Of a stretch of 64,000 nt of DNA, positions 35,378 through 43,982 are shown piece by piece; positions within the stretch are counted from its first letter, which is position 1, and the number at the start of each line of letters is the position of its first letter. The translations under genes were made by a program, and so were the position numbers. A model generated the notes under the pieces. That model did not search any database, was not told the origin of the DNA, and was given only the letters and a program-made list of their open reading frames with translations. The stretch covers positions 1,116,001 to 1,180,000 of the forward strand of contig NZ_AP025185.1 in the NCBI RefSeq assembly GCF_020886115.1, given 5' to 3'. The stretch is from Flavobacterium ammonificans. GTDB taxonomy: Bacteria > Bacteroidota > Bacteroidia > Flavobacteriales > Flavobacteriaceae.

Positions 35378-35413
35378 CCCTCCTCCCTTCGAGTCACCTC
35401 AGGGGAAGGAGGG
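35378..35413 (+). other. Hairpin just after the 23S gene
   Basis: CCCTCCT (35378-35384) pairs with AGGAGGG (35407-35413), with more partial pairing inside; a GC-rich stem only 8 bases beyond the 23S end, possibly a processing signal. The following spacer to the 5S gene (35465-35541) is made of words like AAAGTTCAAGGTT and AACTTGAAACCTT. Confidence 0.5.
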
Positions 35414-35549
35414 GAGAAATTTTCTAATTACTTTTCTTTATCTCAGTATGTTAAGATATTTGCAGCGAAGCTGCGTTTGAAGTTCAATGTTTAAAGTTCA
35501 AGGTTACAACCTTAAACTAAAAAAACTTGAAACCTTAAACAATAATCTT

Positions 35550-35657
35550 AAGGTGGTTATTGCGGCGGGGCTCACCTCTTCCCATCCCGAACAGAGTAGT
35601 TAAGCCCGCCTGCGCAGATGGTACTGCAGTTATGTGGGAGAGTATGTCGTCGCCTTT
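35550..35657 (+). rRNA. rrf: 5S ribosomal RNA
   Basis: About 108 nt. AAGGTG at the 5' end pairs with CGCCTT at the 3' end; the core CCCATCCCGAACAGAGTAG and TTAAGCCCGCCTGCGC is standard Bacteroidota 5S, as is GGTACTGCAGTTATGTGGGAG. Directly followed by the operon terminator. Ends are approximate. Confidence 0.95.
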
Positions 35658-35663
35658 CTTTTT

Positions 35664-35696
35664 AAAACCCTGTTTCTAACGAAACGGGGTTTTTTG
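35664..35696 (+). terminator. rRNA operon terminator
   Basis: AAAACCCTGTTTC (35664-35676) pairs with GAAACGGGGTTTT (35681-35693) with one T-G pair, then T's. A degenerate copy lies at 35974. Confidence 0.93.
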
Positions 35697-35707
35697 TTTT
35701 TATACCT

Positions 35708-35785
35708 GAAGCCCACCGGGCTTCCTCCTCTTAATCTCAAATGTCGCCTTTGCTTCGCCTGTTCGGCTATAGCCTCGGGTTTTTT
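35708..35785. repeat. GC-richer hairpin and repeated word between the two 5S copies
   Basis: GAAGCCC-ACC-GGGCTTC (35708-35724) is a perfect hairpin. It is followed by TTTGCTTCGCCTGTTCGGC (from about 35749), which recurs as TTTGCTTCGCCTATTCGC at about 35936 after the 5S pseudogene. No gene is seen here. Confidence 0.5.
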
Positions 35786-35822
35786 GTTTTAAATATTTTT
35801 GAAAAAAATAAGATAAAATTTA

Positions 35823-35914
35823 GCCCGAACAGAGTAGTTAAGCCCGCCTGTGTCCCGACGCTTCGGGAGTACAGAAGTTATGTGGGAGTCCCGATAGCTA
35901 TCAGGAGTCGTCAC
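35823..35914 (+). pseudogene. Degenerate 5S rRNA copy with two inserted palindromes
   Basis: Bases 35824-35850 repeat 27 bases of the true 5S gene (35586-35612) exactly. The 5' third is missing. After this block the 5S sequence is interrupted by TCCCGACGCTTCGGGA (about 35853-35868), resumes with GTAC and GTTATGTGGGAG, and is interrupted again by TCCCGATAGCTATCAGGAG before a trace of the 3' end, TCGTCAC. The missing acceptor arm and altered 3' end make it non-functional. A terminator-like copy follows, so the duplicated unit was 5S plus terminator. Confidence 0.85.
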
Positions 35915-35973
35915 TTTTATTTAATCTGAACTTGTTTGCTTCGCCTATTCGCTTTGCTCGAGCCAGATTCTTT

Positions 35974-36006
35974 AAAAACCCTGTTTCGTTGGAAACGGTT
36001 TTTTTG
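35974..36006 (+). terminator. Degenerate copy of the rRNA terminator
   Basis: ACC-CT-GTTTC and GAAAC-GGT form a stem with a 2-base bulge around GTTG, followed by seven T's. Very similar to 35664-35696, part of the same duplication. Confidence 0.7.
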
Positions 36007-36050
36007 TTTTATAATGATTGTGTTTTGTTATAGAATACAAAGGTCTTTAT

Positions 36051-36100
36051 TAGCCCCGATAGAAGCTAGCTACCTTGTAGCGCGGATAGCGGGACAGCTC
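36051..36100. repeat. Structured dispersed repeat, family A, short copy 3
   Basis: AGCCCCGATAGAAGC (from 36052) and GCGGATAGCGGGACAG (from 36080) match, in reverse orientation, the inner arms of copies 1 and 2 (GGGATAGnAnCG and ATAGCnCGACC on their minus strands). The variable centre is reduced to about 14 bases. It lies in the 577-bp gene-free stretch between the 5S gene and miaE. Confidence 0.5.
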
Positions 36101-36185
36101 GTGTTCAGGAAGTAAAAATAGGTGCTACTAAAAAACAGCAAAAATAGAATGTCAAATTGATGAAGTGAAATGTCGTAAGTAAAAG

Positions 36186-36214
36186 AGATTCCGAAATGAG
36201 TTCGGAATGACAAA
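36186..36214 (+). repeat. Hairpin repeat, family B, copy 2
   Basis: AGA, then TTCCGAA (36189-36195), loop ATGAG, TTCGGAA (36201-36207), then TGACAAA. A perfect 7-bp stem with the TGACA tail shared by the other copies. It lies 20 bases past the end of the minus-strand miaE. Confidence 0.65.
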
Positions 36215-36234
36215 TTAAGAAACCACCTAATTTT

Positions 36235-36816
36235 TTAACCGTGAACGGTTTCTTGATTACCGTATTTGGTAATAATGGAGGATTCGTAGGCTATCCATTC
36301 TTTCCAACGTATATCTACTTTAATATTCTCTTGGTACTGTTTGGCAAAGCCTAAGAAAGTGGTGTAATGTCCTGCTTCGGAAATCATGAGGTCTCTATAA
36401 AATTTTGCCAATTCAGGGTCTTGTATGTTTTCTGATAGCACCTTAAAACGTTCGCAACTTCGAGCTTCAATCATCGCTGCAAATAATAATCTTTCTACCA
36501 AAGCATCATTTCGGCTTCCGTCTTTTTTGGCAAATTTGACGAGATCATTCACATAATTGTCTTTTCTTTCTCTGCCTAACACCAATCCTTTTTCTTTAAT
36601 GATCGTGTGAACCATTTGGAAATGTTCCATTTCTTCTAATGCAATTCGGGTCATTTCGGTAACCAATTCTTCTTTTTCCGAATTGTTGACAATGATGTAA
36701 ATGGCATTAGAGGCCGCTTTTTGTTCGCACCAAGCATGGTCGGTTAAGATTTCTTCAATATTTGATTCTACGATATTGACCCATCTTGGATCGGTAGCTA
36801 ATTTTAGGCCTAACAT
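36235..36816 (-). CDS. miaE: tRNA 2-methylthio-N6-isopentenyl adenosine hydroxylase
   Basis: The product (193 residues) is of the ferritin-like diiron MiaE family, which hydroxylates ms2i6A37 in tRNAs. The ligand pattern is visible as EEILTDHAWCEQKA (first Glu), ALEEMEHFQMVHTIIKEKG (ExxH), MIEARSCERF and ISEAGHYTTFLGFA (ExxH). Length is typical. It has no partner gene on its strand nearby. It adds to the tRNA modification set of the window (queA, queE). Confidence 0.92.
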   Translation of the reverse strand: MLGLKLATDPRWVNIVESNIEEILTDHAWCEQKAASNAIYIIVNNSEKEELVTEMTRIALEEMEHFQMVHTIIKEKGLVLGRERKDNYVNDLVKFAKKDGSRNDALVERLLFAAMIEARSCERFKVLSENIQDPELAKFYRDLMISEAGHYTTFLGFAKQYQENIKVDIRWKEWIAYESSIITKYGNQETVHG

Positions 36817-36926
36817 GAATTATTGATTTAGATATGTAAAATTACTCTTTTTATGTTCAATTTTTATTAAATATGGATGGATTTCCCGTTTAATTAGTAT
36901 TATTTTGTATTTCACTTTAAATCGAC

Positions 36927-38165
36927 ATGATTACAAATAAACGTCTCTTAATTATTGGTTTTGTTTGGCCCGAGCCTAATTCTTCTGCTGCTGGTGGAAG
37001 AATGATGCAGTTGATTTCCTTATTCAAGAAACAGGGCTTTTTCATTACTTTTGCGAGTCCGGCTCAGGATAGTGATTTTATGGTTACTCTTTCTGATTTT
37101 AACGTTGATAAGGTGGCGATTGCATTGAATGATTCAAGTTTTGATTTGTTTTTGAAAGAGTTGCAGCCTTATATAGTTTTGTTTGATCGTTTTATGATCG
37201 AAGAACAATTTGGTTGGCGCGTTGCCGAGATTTGTCCTGATGCTATTAGGGTTTTGGATACCGAAGATTTACATTGTTTGCGTTTGGCTCGCCAGAATGC
37301 TTTTAAAGCTAAACGAACTTTTGAAGTGTCAGATATAGTAATGGAAGAAGTTTCCAAAAGAGAAATTGCCAGCATTTTGCGTTCGGATGTATCTTTGATG
37401 GTATCTGAATATGAAATGGAAGTTTTGCAAACCGTTTTTAAAATTAACCCATCGCTTTTGTATTATTTACCTTTATTGGTTGAATCGGTTGATTTGAATC
37501 CTTTACCCTTTGATGAAAGACAACACTTTGTATTTATTGGAAATTTTCTTCATGAACCGAACTGGAATTCCGTTCAATATTTGAACGAAACGATTTGGCC
37601 ACTAATTAGAAAACAGCTTCCCACTGCAGTGTTAGATATTTATGGTGCGTATCCTACTCAGAAGGTTTTTCAATTGCATAATGATAAGCAAGGTTTTGTA
37701 ATTAAAGGGAGAGCAGAAAGTGCTAAAGAAGTTATTTCAAATGCCCGAGTAGTATTGGCACCACTTCGCTTTGGCGCTGGAATTAAAGGTAAATTATTGG
37801 AAGCAATGGAATATGGAACGCCTTCGGTTACAACTTCTATTGGTGCGGAATCGATGCGTGCTGATTTAGATTGGAATGGAAGCATTGAAGATCATCCACA
37901 TCAATTTGCAAATGCAGCAGTACAATTGTATCTAGATGAAATTAGTTGGAAACAAAGTCAGCAAAATGGTTTTGAAATACTTAATAAAAGGTATTTGAGA
38001 GAGTTGTTTGAAGATGAGTTTGCCGAGAAATTGTCTTTTTTGAAAACTAATTTGGATAGTCACAGGAAAAATAATTTCTTAGGTCAAATGTTGTATCATC
38101 ACAGCATGCAGAGTACAAAATACATGTCACGTTGGATTGAAGAAAAAAATAAAAAAGTAGTCTAA
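36927..38165 (+). CDS. Glycosyltransferase family 1/4-type protein
   Basis: A GT-B fold glycosyltransferase of 412 residues. N-terminal half: LLIIGFVWPEPNSSAAGGRMMQ with the glycine-rich loop. C-terminal half: HFVFIGNFLHEPNWNSVQYL and APLRFGAGIKGKLLEAMEYG followed by TPSVTTSIGAESM, the nucleotide-sugar binding region with the E-x7-E-like element. Donor and acceptor are unknown; likely surface polysaccharide. Its stop shares 4 bases with the convergent FAD gene. Confidence 0.85.
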   Translation: MITNKRLLIIGFVWPEPNSSAAGGRMMQLISLFKKQGFFITFASPAQDSDFMVTLSDFNVDKVAIALNDSSFDLFLKELQPYIVLFDRFMIEEQFGWRVAEICPDAIRVLDTEDLHCLRLARQNAFKAKRTFEVSDIVMEEVSKREIASILRSDVSLMVSEYEMEVLQTVFKINPSLLYYLPLLVESVDLNPLPFDERQHFVFIGNFLHEPNWNSVQYLNETIWPLIRKQLPTAVLDIYGAYPTQKVFQLHNDKQGFVIKGRAESAKEVISNARVVLAPLRFGAGIKGKLLEAMEYGTPSVTTSIGAESMRADLDWNGSIEDHPHQFANAAVQLYLDEISWKQSQQNGFEILNKRYLRELFEDEFAEKLSFLKTNLDSHRKNNFLGQMLYHHSMQSTKYMSRWIEEKNKKVV

Positions 38166-39418
38166 TTTTTTATGTTAGTTTGGCTAGCAATTAATTCGGT
38201 TACCAATCGTCCAGATTTCATTGCTGCATTAATTGAACCATTCATTAAGTGATCACCACAAATAAATAAATTTTCATTGATTTGTAGTTCAGAATTAGAA
38301 ATTTCATTGCTAACTGTATCTTGGTTGGGCAAGGCGTAATTAATTCGGTAGGTTTTTAAAAGCTTCCAATCATCCACTTGTTTTCCATACCATTGTTTCA
38401 GTTCAGCTTTCATATTTTCTGCTAGACTTGCATCGTCAATTTCAGGTATTCCATTGTAAGAAACAGACAGAAGTACTTTGCCTTTAGGCGCGTATTCATT
38501 TGAAACATTAGACATCACTGTTAGGTTGTTTGCCCATTTTTTATTTGAAGCAGCATTTAAGACTACAATTTCTTTTGAATTAGGTGCAATTTTAGCTTCA
38601 AAATACACATTAGTAACTTGATGGAATTGTTGTTTTTGTTTTTTGATATAGTTTGCGGCTATACTAATTGCCTCAGTAGCAATTATAATTTTATCTGTTT
38701 GGAAAACAGCACCATTTTCACAGTGTATCGTGTTTTCCACAATTGACGTCACTTTGTGATGGCAATATATCGAGTTTTCGGGTAACATTGCTGCAAGTTG
38801 TTTTGGTATTTCTTCCATACCAAGTTCAGGAATTGCTGCATCACCAGTAGAAAATAATTTCATAACAAAGTCAAACATATTACTAGAAGTCTTTAACTCA
38901 TTGTCTAAAAAAATTCCAGAGAAGAAGGGTTTGTAAAAACGATCAATCATTTTTTGACTAAAGCCATACTTTTTTAGCTGGGAATTAGTATCTGTTTCAG
39001 CTTGCTTAAATATATCCGAATTGGAAATTCGTATTAATTTATTCTTTACTAGAAATGTTTTGAATTTGTCTTTTAGCGATCCAACTGGAGCAAATAAAGT
39101 TGAGAATAATGCACTAGGTCTTCTAAATGGGTCGGCAATATCGAATTGACCTCCGTCATAAAGTATTGTTGCTCCTGGTAAAAACCGTTTCAAATTTAAT
39201 TTGTTGTAATCTAAAAGTGCTTTTGTTTCAGGATAATCTGTTAATAAAACTTGAAACCCTCTATCGAGTTTAAAACCCTCAATACAATCCGTTTTAATTC
39301 TTCCGCCCACACGGTCTGTTGCTTCTAGAATTTGAACTTTATAATTTTTTTGATGTAAATAAACGGCTGCTGTTAAGCCTGAAATCCCACCGCCAATAAT
39401 CGTAATAGTTGGTTTCAT
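38162..39418 (-). CDS. FAD-dependent amine oxidase/protoporphyrinogen oxidase-like protein
   Basis: This flavoprotein (418 residues) begins with ITIIGGGISGLTAAVYLHQ and has the second nucleotide motif VQILEATDRVGGRIKTD, typical of the amine oxidase/phytoene desaturase superfamily; the C-terminal NLFICGDHLMNGSINAAMKSG closes the FAD site. Homologues are annotated as NAD(P)-binding or protoporphyrinogen oxidase-like, but the substrate is not clear. It is a single gene, convergent with the glycosyltransferase. Confidence 0.82.
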   Translation of the reverse strand: MKPTITIIGGGISGLTAAVYLHQKNYKVQILEATDRVGGRIKTDCIEGFKLDRGFQVLLTDYPETKALLDYNKLNLKRFLPGATILYDGGQFDIADPFRRPSALFSTLFAPVGSLKDKFKTFLVKNKLIRISNSDIFKQAETDTNSQLKKYGFSQKMIDRFYKPFFSGIFLDNELKTSSNMFDFVMKLFSTGDAAIPELGMEEIPKQLAAMLPENSIYCHHKVTSIVENTIHCENGAVFQTDKIIIATEAISIAANYIKKQKQQFHQVTNVYFEAKIAPNSKEIVVLNAASNKKWANNLTVMSNVSNEYAPKGKVLLSVSYNGIPEIDDASLAENMKAELKQWYGKQVDDWKLLKTYRINYALPNQDTVSNEISNSELQINENLFICGDHLMNGSINAAMKSGRLVTELIASQTNIKN

Positions 39419-39464
39419 TTTTTTAAATTTGACTTTAAAATTACTAAATCTATTGTTTTAAAAA

Positions 39465-39500
39465 CAAAAAAAATCCCGTTTTGAGAAATCAAAACGGGAT
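39465..39500 (-). terminator. Terminator of the pdhA-pdhC operon
   Basis: ATCCCGTTTTGA (39473-39484) and TCAAAACGGGAT (39489-39500) form a perfect 12-bp stem; on the minus strand a T run follows. It ends 20 bases after the pdhC stop. Confidence 0.92.
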
Positions 39501-39519
39501 AAAGTATTTTAACTCATTA

Positions 39520-41118
39520 TTATGCCAGCATAGTAACTGGATTTTCAATGAATTGTTTTAATGTTTGTAAAAACTGAGCTCCAGTTGCTCCGTCAATAGT
39601 ACGGTGGTCGCAAGCTAAAGATAACATCATTGTATTCCCTACAACAATCTGTCCGTTTTTAACTACTGGTTTTTCTACAATAGCTCCTACAGAAAGAATA
39701 GCCGAGTTAGGTTGGTTGATAATTGAATTAAATTCGGTAATACCAAACATACCTAAGTTAGATACTGTAAATGTACTTCCTTCCATTTCGTTAGGAAGTA
39801 ATTTTTTGTTTTTAGCTCTTCCAGCTAAATCTCTTACACTTGTTCCAATTTGAGATAAACTCATAGCATCTGTAAATCGCAATACAGGAACCACTAATCC
39901 GTCTTCAACAGCTACTGCTACACCAATATTTACGTGATGATTGATGACAATAGCGTCTTCTCTCCATTGCGAATTGATAATTGGGTGTTTTTTCAATGCA
40001 GTTGCACACGCTTTAATTACCATATCATTAAATGAAACTTTGGTATCAGGAACACTATTAATAGCAGCTCTTGATTTTATAGCTTCATCCATTGATACTT
40101 CAATAGATAAATTGTAGTGTGGTGCTGTAAATAAGGATTCAGCCAAACGTTTCGCAATGATTTTACGCATTTGCGAATTTTTAATTTCTTCTGTAAAAAC
40201 TTCTCCCGCAGGAACGTATACTTTTGGCGCTTCTGTTTTAGCAGTTTCTTGCGGTTGAGCTTGGCTAACTGCAGAAGGTGTGAAGTTTTCAACATCACTT
40301 TTTACAATACGTCCGTTTTCACCTGAGCCTTTCACTTGTGATAGTTGTATTCCTTTCTCATTTGCAATTTTCTTTGCTAATGGTGAAGCCAAAATACGGT
40401 GTCCGTCTGTTACTGCATCTTGCGTAATTGGCGCTGCTTTTTCAGCTGGTGCAACAGTAGTCTCTACCGCGGCAGGAGTTTTAGTTCCTCCAACTTTAAA
40501 ATTATCAGCCACTCCGCTAATATCTGTCCCTGCTGGGCCGATAATAGCTAAAAGACTATCTACAGCGGCAGTATTTCCTTCTTGTATTCCAATATATAAT
40601 AGAGTTCCAGCATTAAATGACTCGAATTCCATAGTAGCCTTGTCTGTTTCAATTTCGGCAAGAATATCTCCTTCACTTACTTTATCACCCACTTTCTTCA
40701 ACCAAGTAGCAACTGTTCCTTCCGTCATCGTATCGCTTAAACGCGGCATCGTTACTACAATTACCCCTTCAGGTAGTTTTGCTGTTGTAGCTTCTGCTTT
40801 TGTTTCAACTACTGAAGTAGTTTCCACTACTGGAGTTGTCGGCGTAGCGCCGCTAGCTAAAAAAGCAGTAATATCTTCTCCTTCATTACCAATGATTGCT
40901 AATAAAGAATCTACTGGTGCAGTTTCTCCTGCTTGAATGCCAATATGTAAAAGCGTTCCGGAATTAAATGATTCAAATTCCATTGTAGCTTTATCAGTTT
41001 CGATTTCGGCTAAAATATCCCCTTCATTAATTTTGTCGCCTACTTTTTTAAGCCAAGTAGCCACAGTTCCTTCTGTCATAGTATCGCTCAAACGCGGCAT
41101 TGTTACTAATGTAGCCAT
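39520..41118 (-). CDS. pdhC: Pyruvate dehydrogenase E2, dihydrolipoamide acetyltransferase
   Basis: The 532-residue E2 has two N-terminal lipoyl domains of almost identical sequence (residues about 1-80 and 121-200), each with the lipoylated Lys in EIETDKATMEFESF. Pro/Ala/Thr-rich linkers follow, then the E1/E3-binding domain (ILASPLAKKIANEKGIQLSQ, about 243-280) and the catalytic core ending in ACDHRTIDGATGAQFLQTL with the active-site His. The lipoyl domains are also alike at DNA level, suggesting a fairly recent or gene-converted duplication. It follows pdhA by 6 bases. E1 beta is not in the window. Confidence 0.95.
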   Translation of the reverse strand: MATLVTMPRLSDTMTEGTVATWLKKVGDKINEGDILAEIETDKATMEFESFNSGTLLHIGIQAGETAPVDSLLAIIGNEGEDITAFLASGATPTTPVVETTSVVETKAEATTAKLPEGVIVVTMPRLSDTMTEGTVATWLKKVGDKVSEGDILAEIETDKATMEFESFNAGTLLYIGIQEGNTAAVDSLLAIIGPAGTDISGVADNFKVGGTKTPAAVETTVAPAEKAAPITQDAVTDGHRILASPLAKKIANEKGIQLSQVKGSGENGRIVKSDVENFTPSAVSQAQPQETAKTEAPKVYVPAGEVFTEEIKNSQMRKIIAKRLAESLFTAPHYNLSIEVSMDEAIKSRAAINSVPDTKVSFNDMVIKACATALKKHPIINSQWREDAIVINHHVNIGVAVAVEDGLVVPVLRFTDAMSLSQIGTSVRDLAGRAKNKKLLPNEMEGSTFTVSNLGMFGITEFNSIINQPNSAILSVGAIVEKPVVKNGQIVVGNTMMLSLACDHRTIDGATGAQFLQTLKQFIENPVTMLA

Positions 41119-41124
41119 AATTGA

Positions 41125-42123
41125 TTATAATTTGTGAGGTAAAAATGGATAATTTTCTTGTTCATACACAACATCGTACAGTTGTTGAATTTCCGGATAA
41201 GGAGATTCTTCAGCAAATTTTGCGCATTCTTCTACTAAATCTTTCACTCTCTGATCTATAGTTTCAATTTCTTTGTCAGAAGCATATTTTTCAGCTTTAA
41301 TAACGTCAAGAATTTGAGTAATAGGGTCTATTTTTTTATATTCTTCTACTTCATCTTTAGAACGATATAATTGTGCATCAGACATCGAATGACCTCTATA
41401 GCGGTACGTTTTCATTTCTAAGAATGTTGGACCATCTCCACGACGCGCTCTTTCAATAGCTTCAGTCATTGCTTCGGCTACTTTTACTGGATTCATTCCG
41501 TCAACAGGTCCGCAAGGCATTTCATATCCTAAACCTAGTTTCCAAATATCGGTATGATTAGCTGTTCTTTCAACAGATGTTCCCATAGCATAACCGTTAT
41601 TTTCAACGATGAACACTACAGGTAATTTCCATAACATAGCCATGTTGAAAGCTTCATGAAGAGATCCTTGACGAGCCGCTCCATCTCCGAAGTAAGTTAA
41701 TGTTACTCCTCCTGTTTCAAAATATTTATCAGCAAAAGCTAATCCTGCTCCTACAGGGATTTGACCACCAACTATTCCGTGACCACCATAAAATCGATGC
41801 TCTTTTGAGAAAATGTGCATCGAACCGCCCATACCTTTGGATGTTCCAGTTACTTTCCCTAAAAGTTCAGCCATAACAGCTTTAGGATCAACCCCCATTC
41901 CAATAGGTTGTACGTGGTTTCTATAGGCTGTAATCATCTTGTCTTTGGATAAATCCATTGCATGAAGTGCTCCGGCTAAAACAGCTTCTTGTCCATTGTA
42001 CAAGTGAAGAAAACCTCTAACCTTTTGTTGAATGTAAAGTGCTGCAAGTTTGTCCTCAAACTTTCTCCAAAGCAGCATGTCTTCGTACCACTTTAAATAA
42101 ACTTCTTTTGTAACTTCTTTCAT
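41125..42123 (-). CDS. pdhA: Pyruvate dehydrogenase E1 component, alpha subunit
   Basis: The product (332 residues) is the thiamine diphosphate-binding alpha chain. Motif GDGAARQGSLHEAFNMAMLW followed by VVFIVENNGYAMGT is the TPP/Mg signature (GDG...NN). YRGHSMSDAQLYRSKDEVEEY is the conserved phosphorylation-loop region. GGSMHIFSKEHRFYGGHGIVG supports E1 alpha and excludes transketolase. The partner beta subunit must be encoded elsewhere, as is common in Flavobacteriia. A minus-strand TATTTTTG at 42194-42201 is a possible -7 box, 71 bases before the start. Confidence 0.95.
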   Translation of the reverse strand: MKEVTKEVYLKWYEDMLLWRKFEDKLAALYIQQKVRGFLHLYNGQEAVLAGALHAMDLSKDKMITAYRNHVQPIGMGVDPKAVMAELLGKVTGTSKGMGGSMHIFSKEHRFYGGHGIVGGQIPVGAGLAFADKYFETGGVTLTYFGDGAARQGSLHEAFNMAMLWKLPVVFIVENNGYAMGTSVERTANHTDIWKLGLGYEMPCGPVDGMNPVKVAEAMTEAIERARRGDGPTFLEMKTYRYRGHSMSDAQLYRSKDEVEEYKKIDPITQILDVIKAEKYASDKEIETIDQRVKDLVEECAKFAEESPYPEIQQLYDVVYEQENYPFLPHKL

Positions 42124-42249
42124 TTTAATAATGTTGTGTTAACAATTCTATCTATTAACGCAAAATAGTTTCCTCACACAAATTTGCGAAATGCAAAAAT
42201 AAGACATTCCAACTTAGCACTAAAATTAATAGGCTACTTTTTAAATAAT

Positions 42250-42732
42250 TTACAAGAAGTTTTTGTCAAAAAGCAGGGGAAGTAAATTTTTTAATGAATC
42301 TGATTTATAAATAGAACCAATTTCTCCCATAAAATATATTTCAATAGGCGTGTTTTGTTTTATTTCATATTCAGCAATTGATTGGCGACATGATCCACAT
42401 GGTGGAATAGGTACGCTTGTAGTTGAATTTCCTGATGCTGCAGAAATGGCAATTTTTATAATTTTAGCTTCAGGATAAAGAGTTCCTGCTTGGTATATTG
42501 CTACTCTTTCTGCGCAAAGTCCTGAAGGATAAGCCGCATTTTCTTGATTTGAACCTAAAATAATTTTACCATTGTCCAATAACAATGCGGTTCCAACTTT
42601 GAAATTTGAGTAGGGTGCGTATGCTTTTTTTCGAATAGCTATAGCTTCTTGCATCAAATATTGAATAATTTCAGGTAATTCTTGAATGGATTCAAAAACA
42701 TCGAAATCAGTGGTAATTGATATTTTTTTCAT
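42250..42732 (-). CDS. cdd: Cytidine deaminase
   Basis: This 160-residue zinc enzyme converts (deoxy)cytidine to (deoxy)uridine. The active-site HAE-type motif appears as CAE in SGLCAERVAIYQAG, and the two further zinc ligands are in PIPPCGSCRQSIAE, the tetrameric-class Cys pattern. AYAPYSNFKVGTALLL is the conserved N-terminal block. Length is slightly above the usual 130-140 because of an N-terminal extension. Lies between pdhA and porV on the same strand. Confidence 0.93.
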   Translation of the reverse strand: MKKISITTDFDVFESIQELPEIIQYLMQEAIAIRKKAYAPYSNFKVGTALLLDNGKIILGSNQENAAYPSGLCAERVAIYQAGTLYPEAKIIKIAISAASGNSTTSVPIPPCGSCRQSIAEYEIKQNTPIEIYFMGEIGSIYKSDSLKNLLPLLFDKNFL

Positions 42733-42790
42733 TTTTGTTTGTTGAAAAAATTCAAACTAATATAATAATTCATTTAGTAAATGTAGCGAA

Positions 42791-43954
42791 TTAATTGGAA
42801 CCGTAATTATCACCAAAATTAAACGTTAATGAAAAACGCAGCGTATTTTCTAAAGGGTTTCGGACTTTAGATGCCGAAAACAAATAGGAAACATCAATTT
42901 TAGCAGAAGTATATTTGAATCCTGCACCCAATGAAAAATAGCGACGAGCTCCTTTGATCGGACTTTCGTTAAAATAGCCTAAACGCATAGCGAAAGCATC
43001 TTTGTAAACATATTCAGTACCTAAAGCGTATGTGATTTCTTTAATTTCTTCGCTAAATCCATCTGGTGCATCTCCAAAAGATTGAAATAAGCCCGACACC
43101 CAGCCTATGGTTCTGTAATTATTAAAATTTTGATTGTTTTCTTGCCCCGTTATAATGCCGTCATTATTTAAGTCTGCATTTTGAGGGGTTGGTACCAACA
43201 ATTTATTAAGTTCAAGATTTACCGCAATTTTATTGTCTCCATCCAAAATAAAGTCAAAACCAGAACCTATTTTTAAATTAGCAGGTAAAAAATTAGTATT
43301 AAACTCATCATTATCATAGCTGATTTTAGGGCCTAAATTTTGAATATTAAAACCTGCCCTCCATATTCCATTAAAATTGGTATATGCTTTTTCTTCTGAC
43401 TGATAATATCCTGATATATCAACAGCAAATGAGTTCGCTGCAGAGGCATCAGTATTCTCATTTGGAATTCTAAGATTTGAACGAATGTATCTTCCAGCAA
43501 CAGCCATAGAAAAAGTTTTGCTGAGTTGTAATGAATAAGAACCATCAAGAGCAAGTTCATTTGGTGATACAATCCTTGGTTGATCATTTGCATCGTTTCG
43601 AAGTTCAATATTACCCAAACCGAAAAAACGTAAACTTCCAGCCCAAGCACTTCGTTCGGTTATTTTATTGTAATATGTTATTTGTCCTAATGAAATATCA
43701 TTAACCAAATCTGTTAAATAAGGCGTATAGCTAACTGAGAATCCTTTTTGTTCGTTAGCAAAAGCAAATTTTGCAGGATTCCATTGTTGGGAAAATGCAT
43801 CTGGAGAAGTTGCCACACCAATGTCTGCCATTCCAGCTGCTCTTGCATCGGCTGCAACCATCAAAAAAGGCACGGCAGTTGTAATGACTCTTTGCTGGCC
43901 TTGAAGCAGAATGCTTGAAAGAAATAAAATAGTGTAAAGAATATTTTTATACAT
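42791..43954 (-). CDS. porV: Type IX secretion outer-membrane protein PorV
   Basis: The product (387 residues from ATG 43954) has a signal peptide MYKNILYTILFLSSILLQGQ followed by VPFLMVAADARAAGMADIGVATS, the PorV signature. The remainder is a beta-barrel of the FadL-like type ending in LRFSLTFNFGDN. In F. johnsoniae PorV (LptO) is needed for secretion of many T9SS cargo proteins. The frame extends to 44038, but a -7 box at 43975-43982 places the start downstream; ATG 43963 (MIKMYK) is an alternative. gldJ is divergently encoded next door. Confidence 0.92.
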   Translation of the reverse strand: MYKNILYTILFLSSILLQGQQRVITTAVPFLMVAADARAAGMADIGVATSPDAFSQQWNPAKFAFANEQKGFSVSYTPYLTDLVNDISLGQITYYNKITERSAWAGSLRFFGLGNIELRNDANDQPRIVSPNELALDGSYSLQLSKTFSMAVAGRYIRSNLRIPNENTDASAANSFAVDISGYYQSEEKAYTNFNGIWRAGFNIQNLGPKISYDNDEFNTNFLPANLKIGSGFDFILDGDNKIAVNLELNKLLVPTPQNADLNNDGIITGQENNQNFNNYRTIGWVSGLFQSFGDAPDGFSEEIKEITYALGTEYVYKDAFAMRLGYFNESPIKGARRYFSLGAGFKYTSAKIDVSYLFSASKVRNPLENTLRFSLTFNFGDNYGSN

Positions 43955-43974
43955 TTTAATCATTGTTTGGTAAG

Positions 43975-43982
43975 CAAAAGTA
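43975..43982 (-). promoter_or_regulatory. porV promoter -7 box
   Basis: Minus strand TACTTTTG, exact TAnnTTTG, 20 bases before ATG 43954; decides the start. A TTG about 24 bases upstream is a weak -33. Confidence 0.6.

Noticed and set aside
40280..41137. Long plus-strand frames (218 and 66 codons) opposite pdhC
   Set aside because: They are antisense shadows of the repetitive lipoyl domains; the minus-strand gene has clear domains and motifs.
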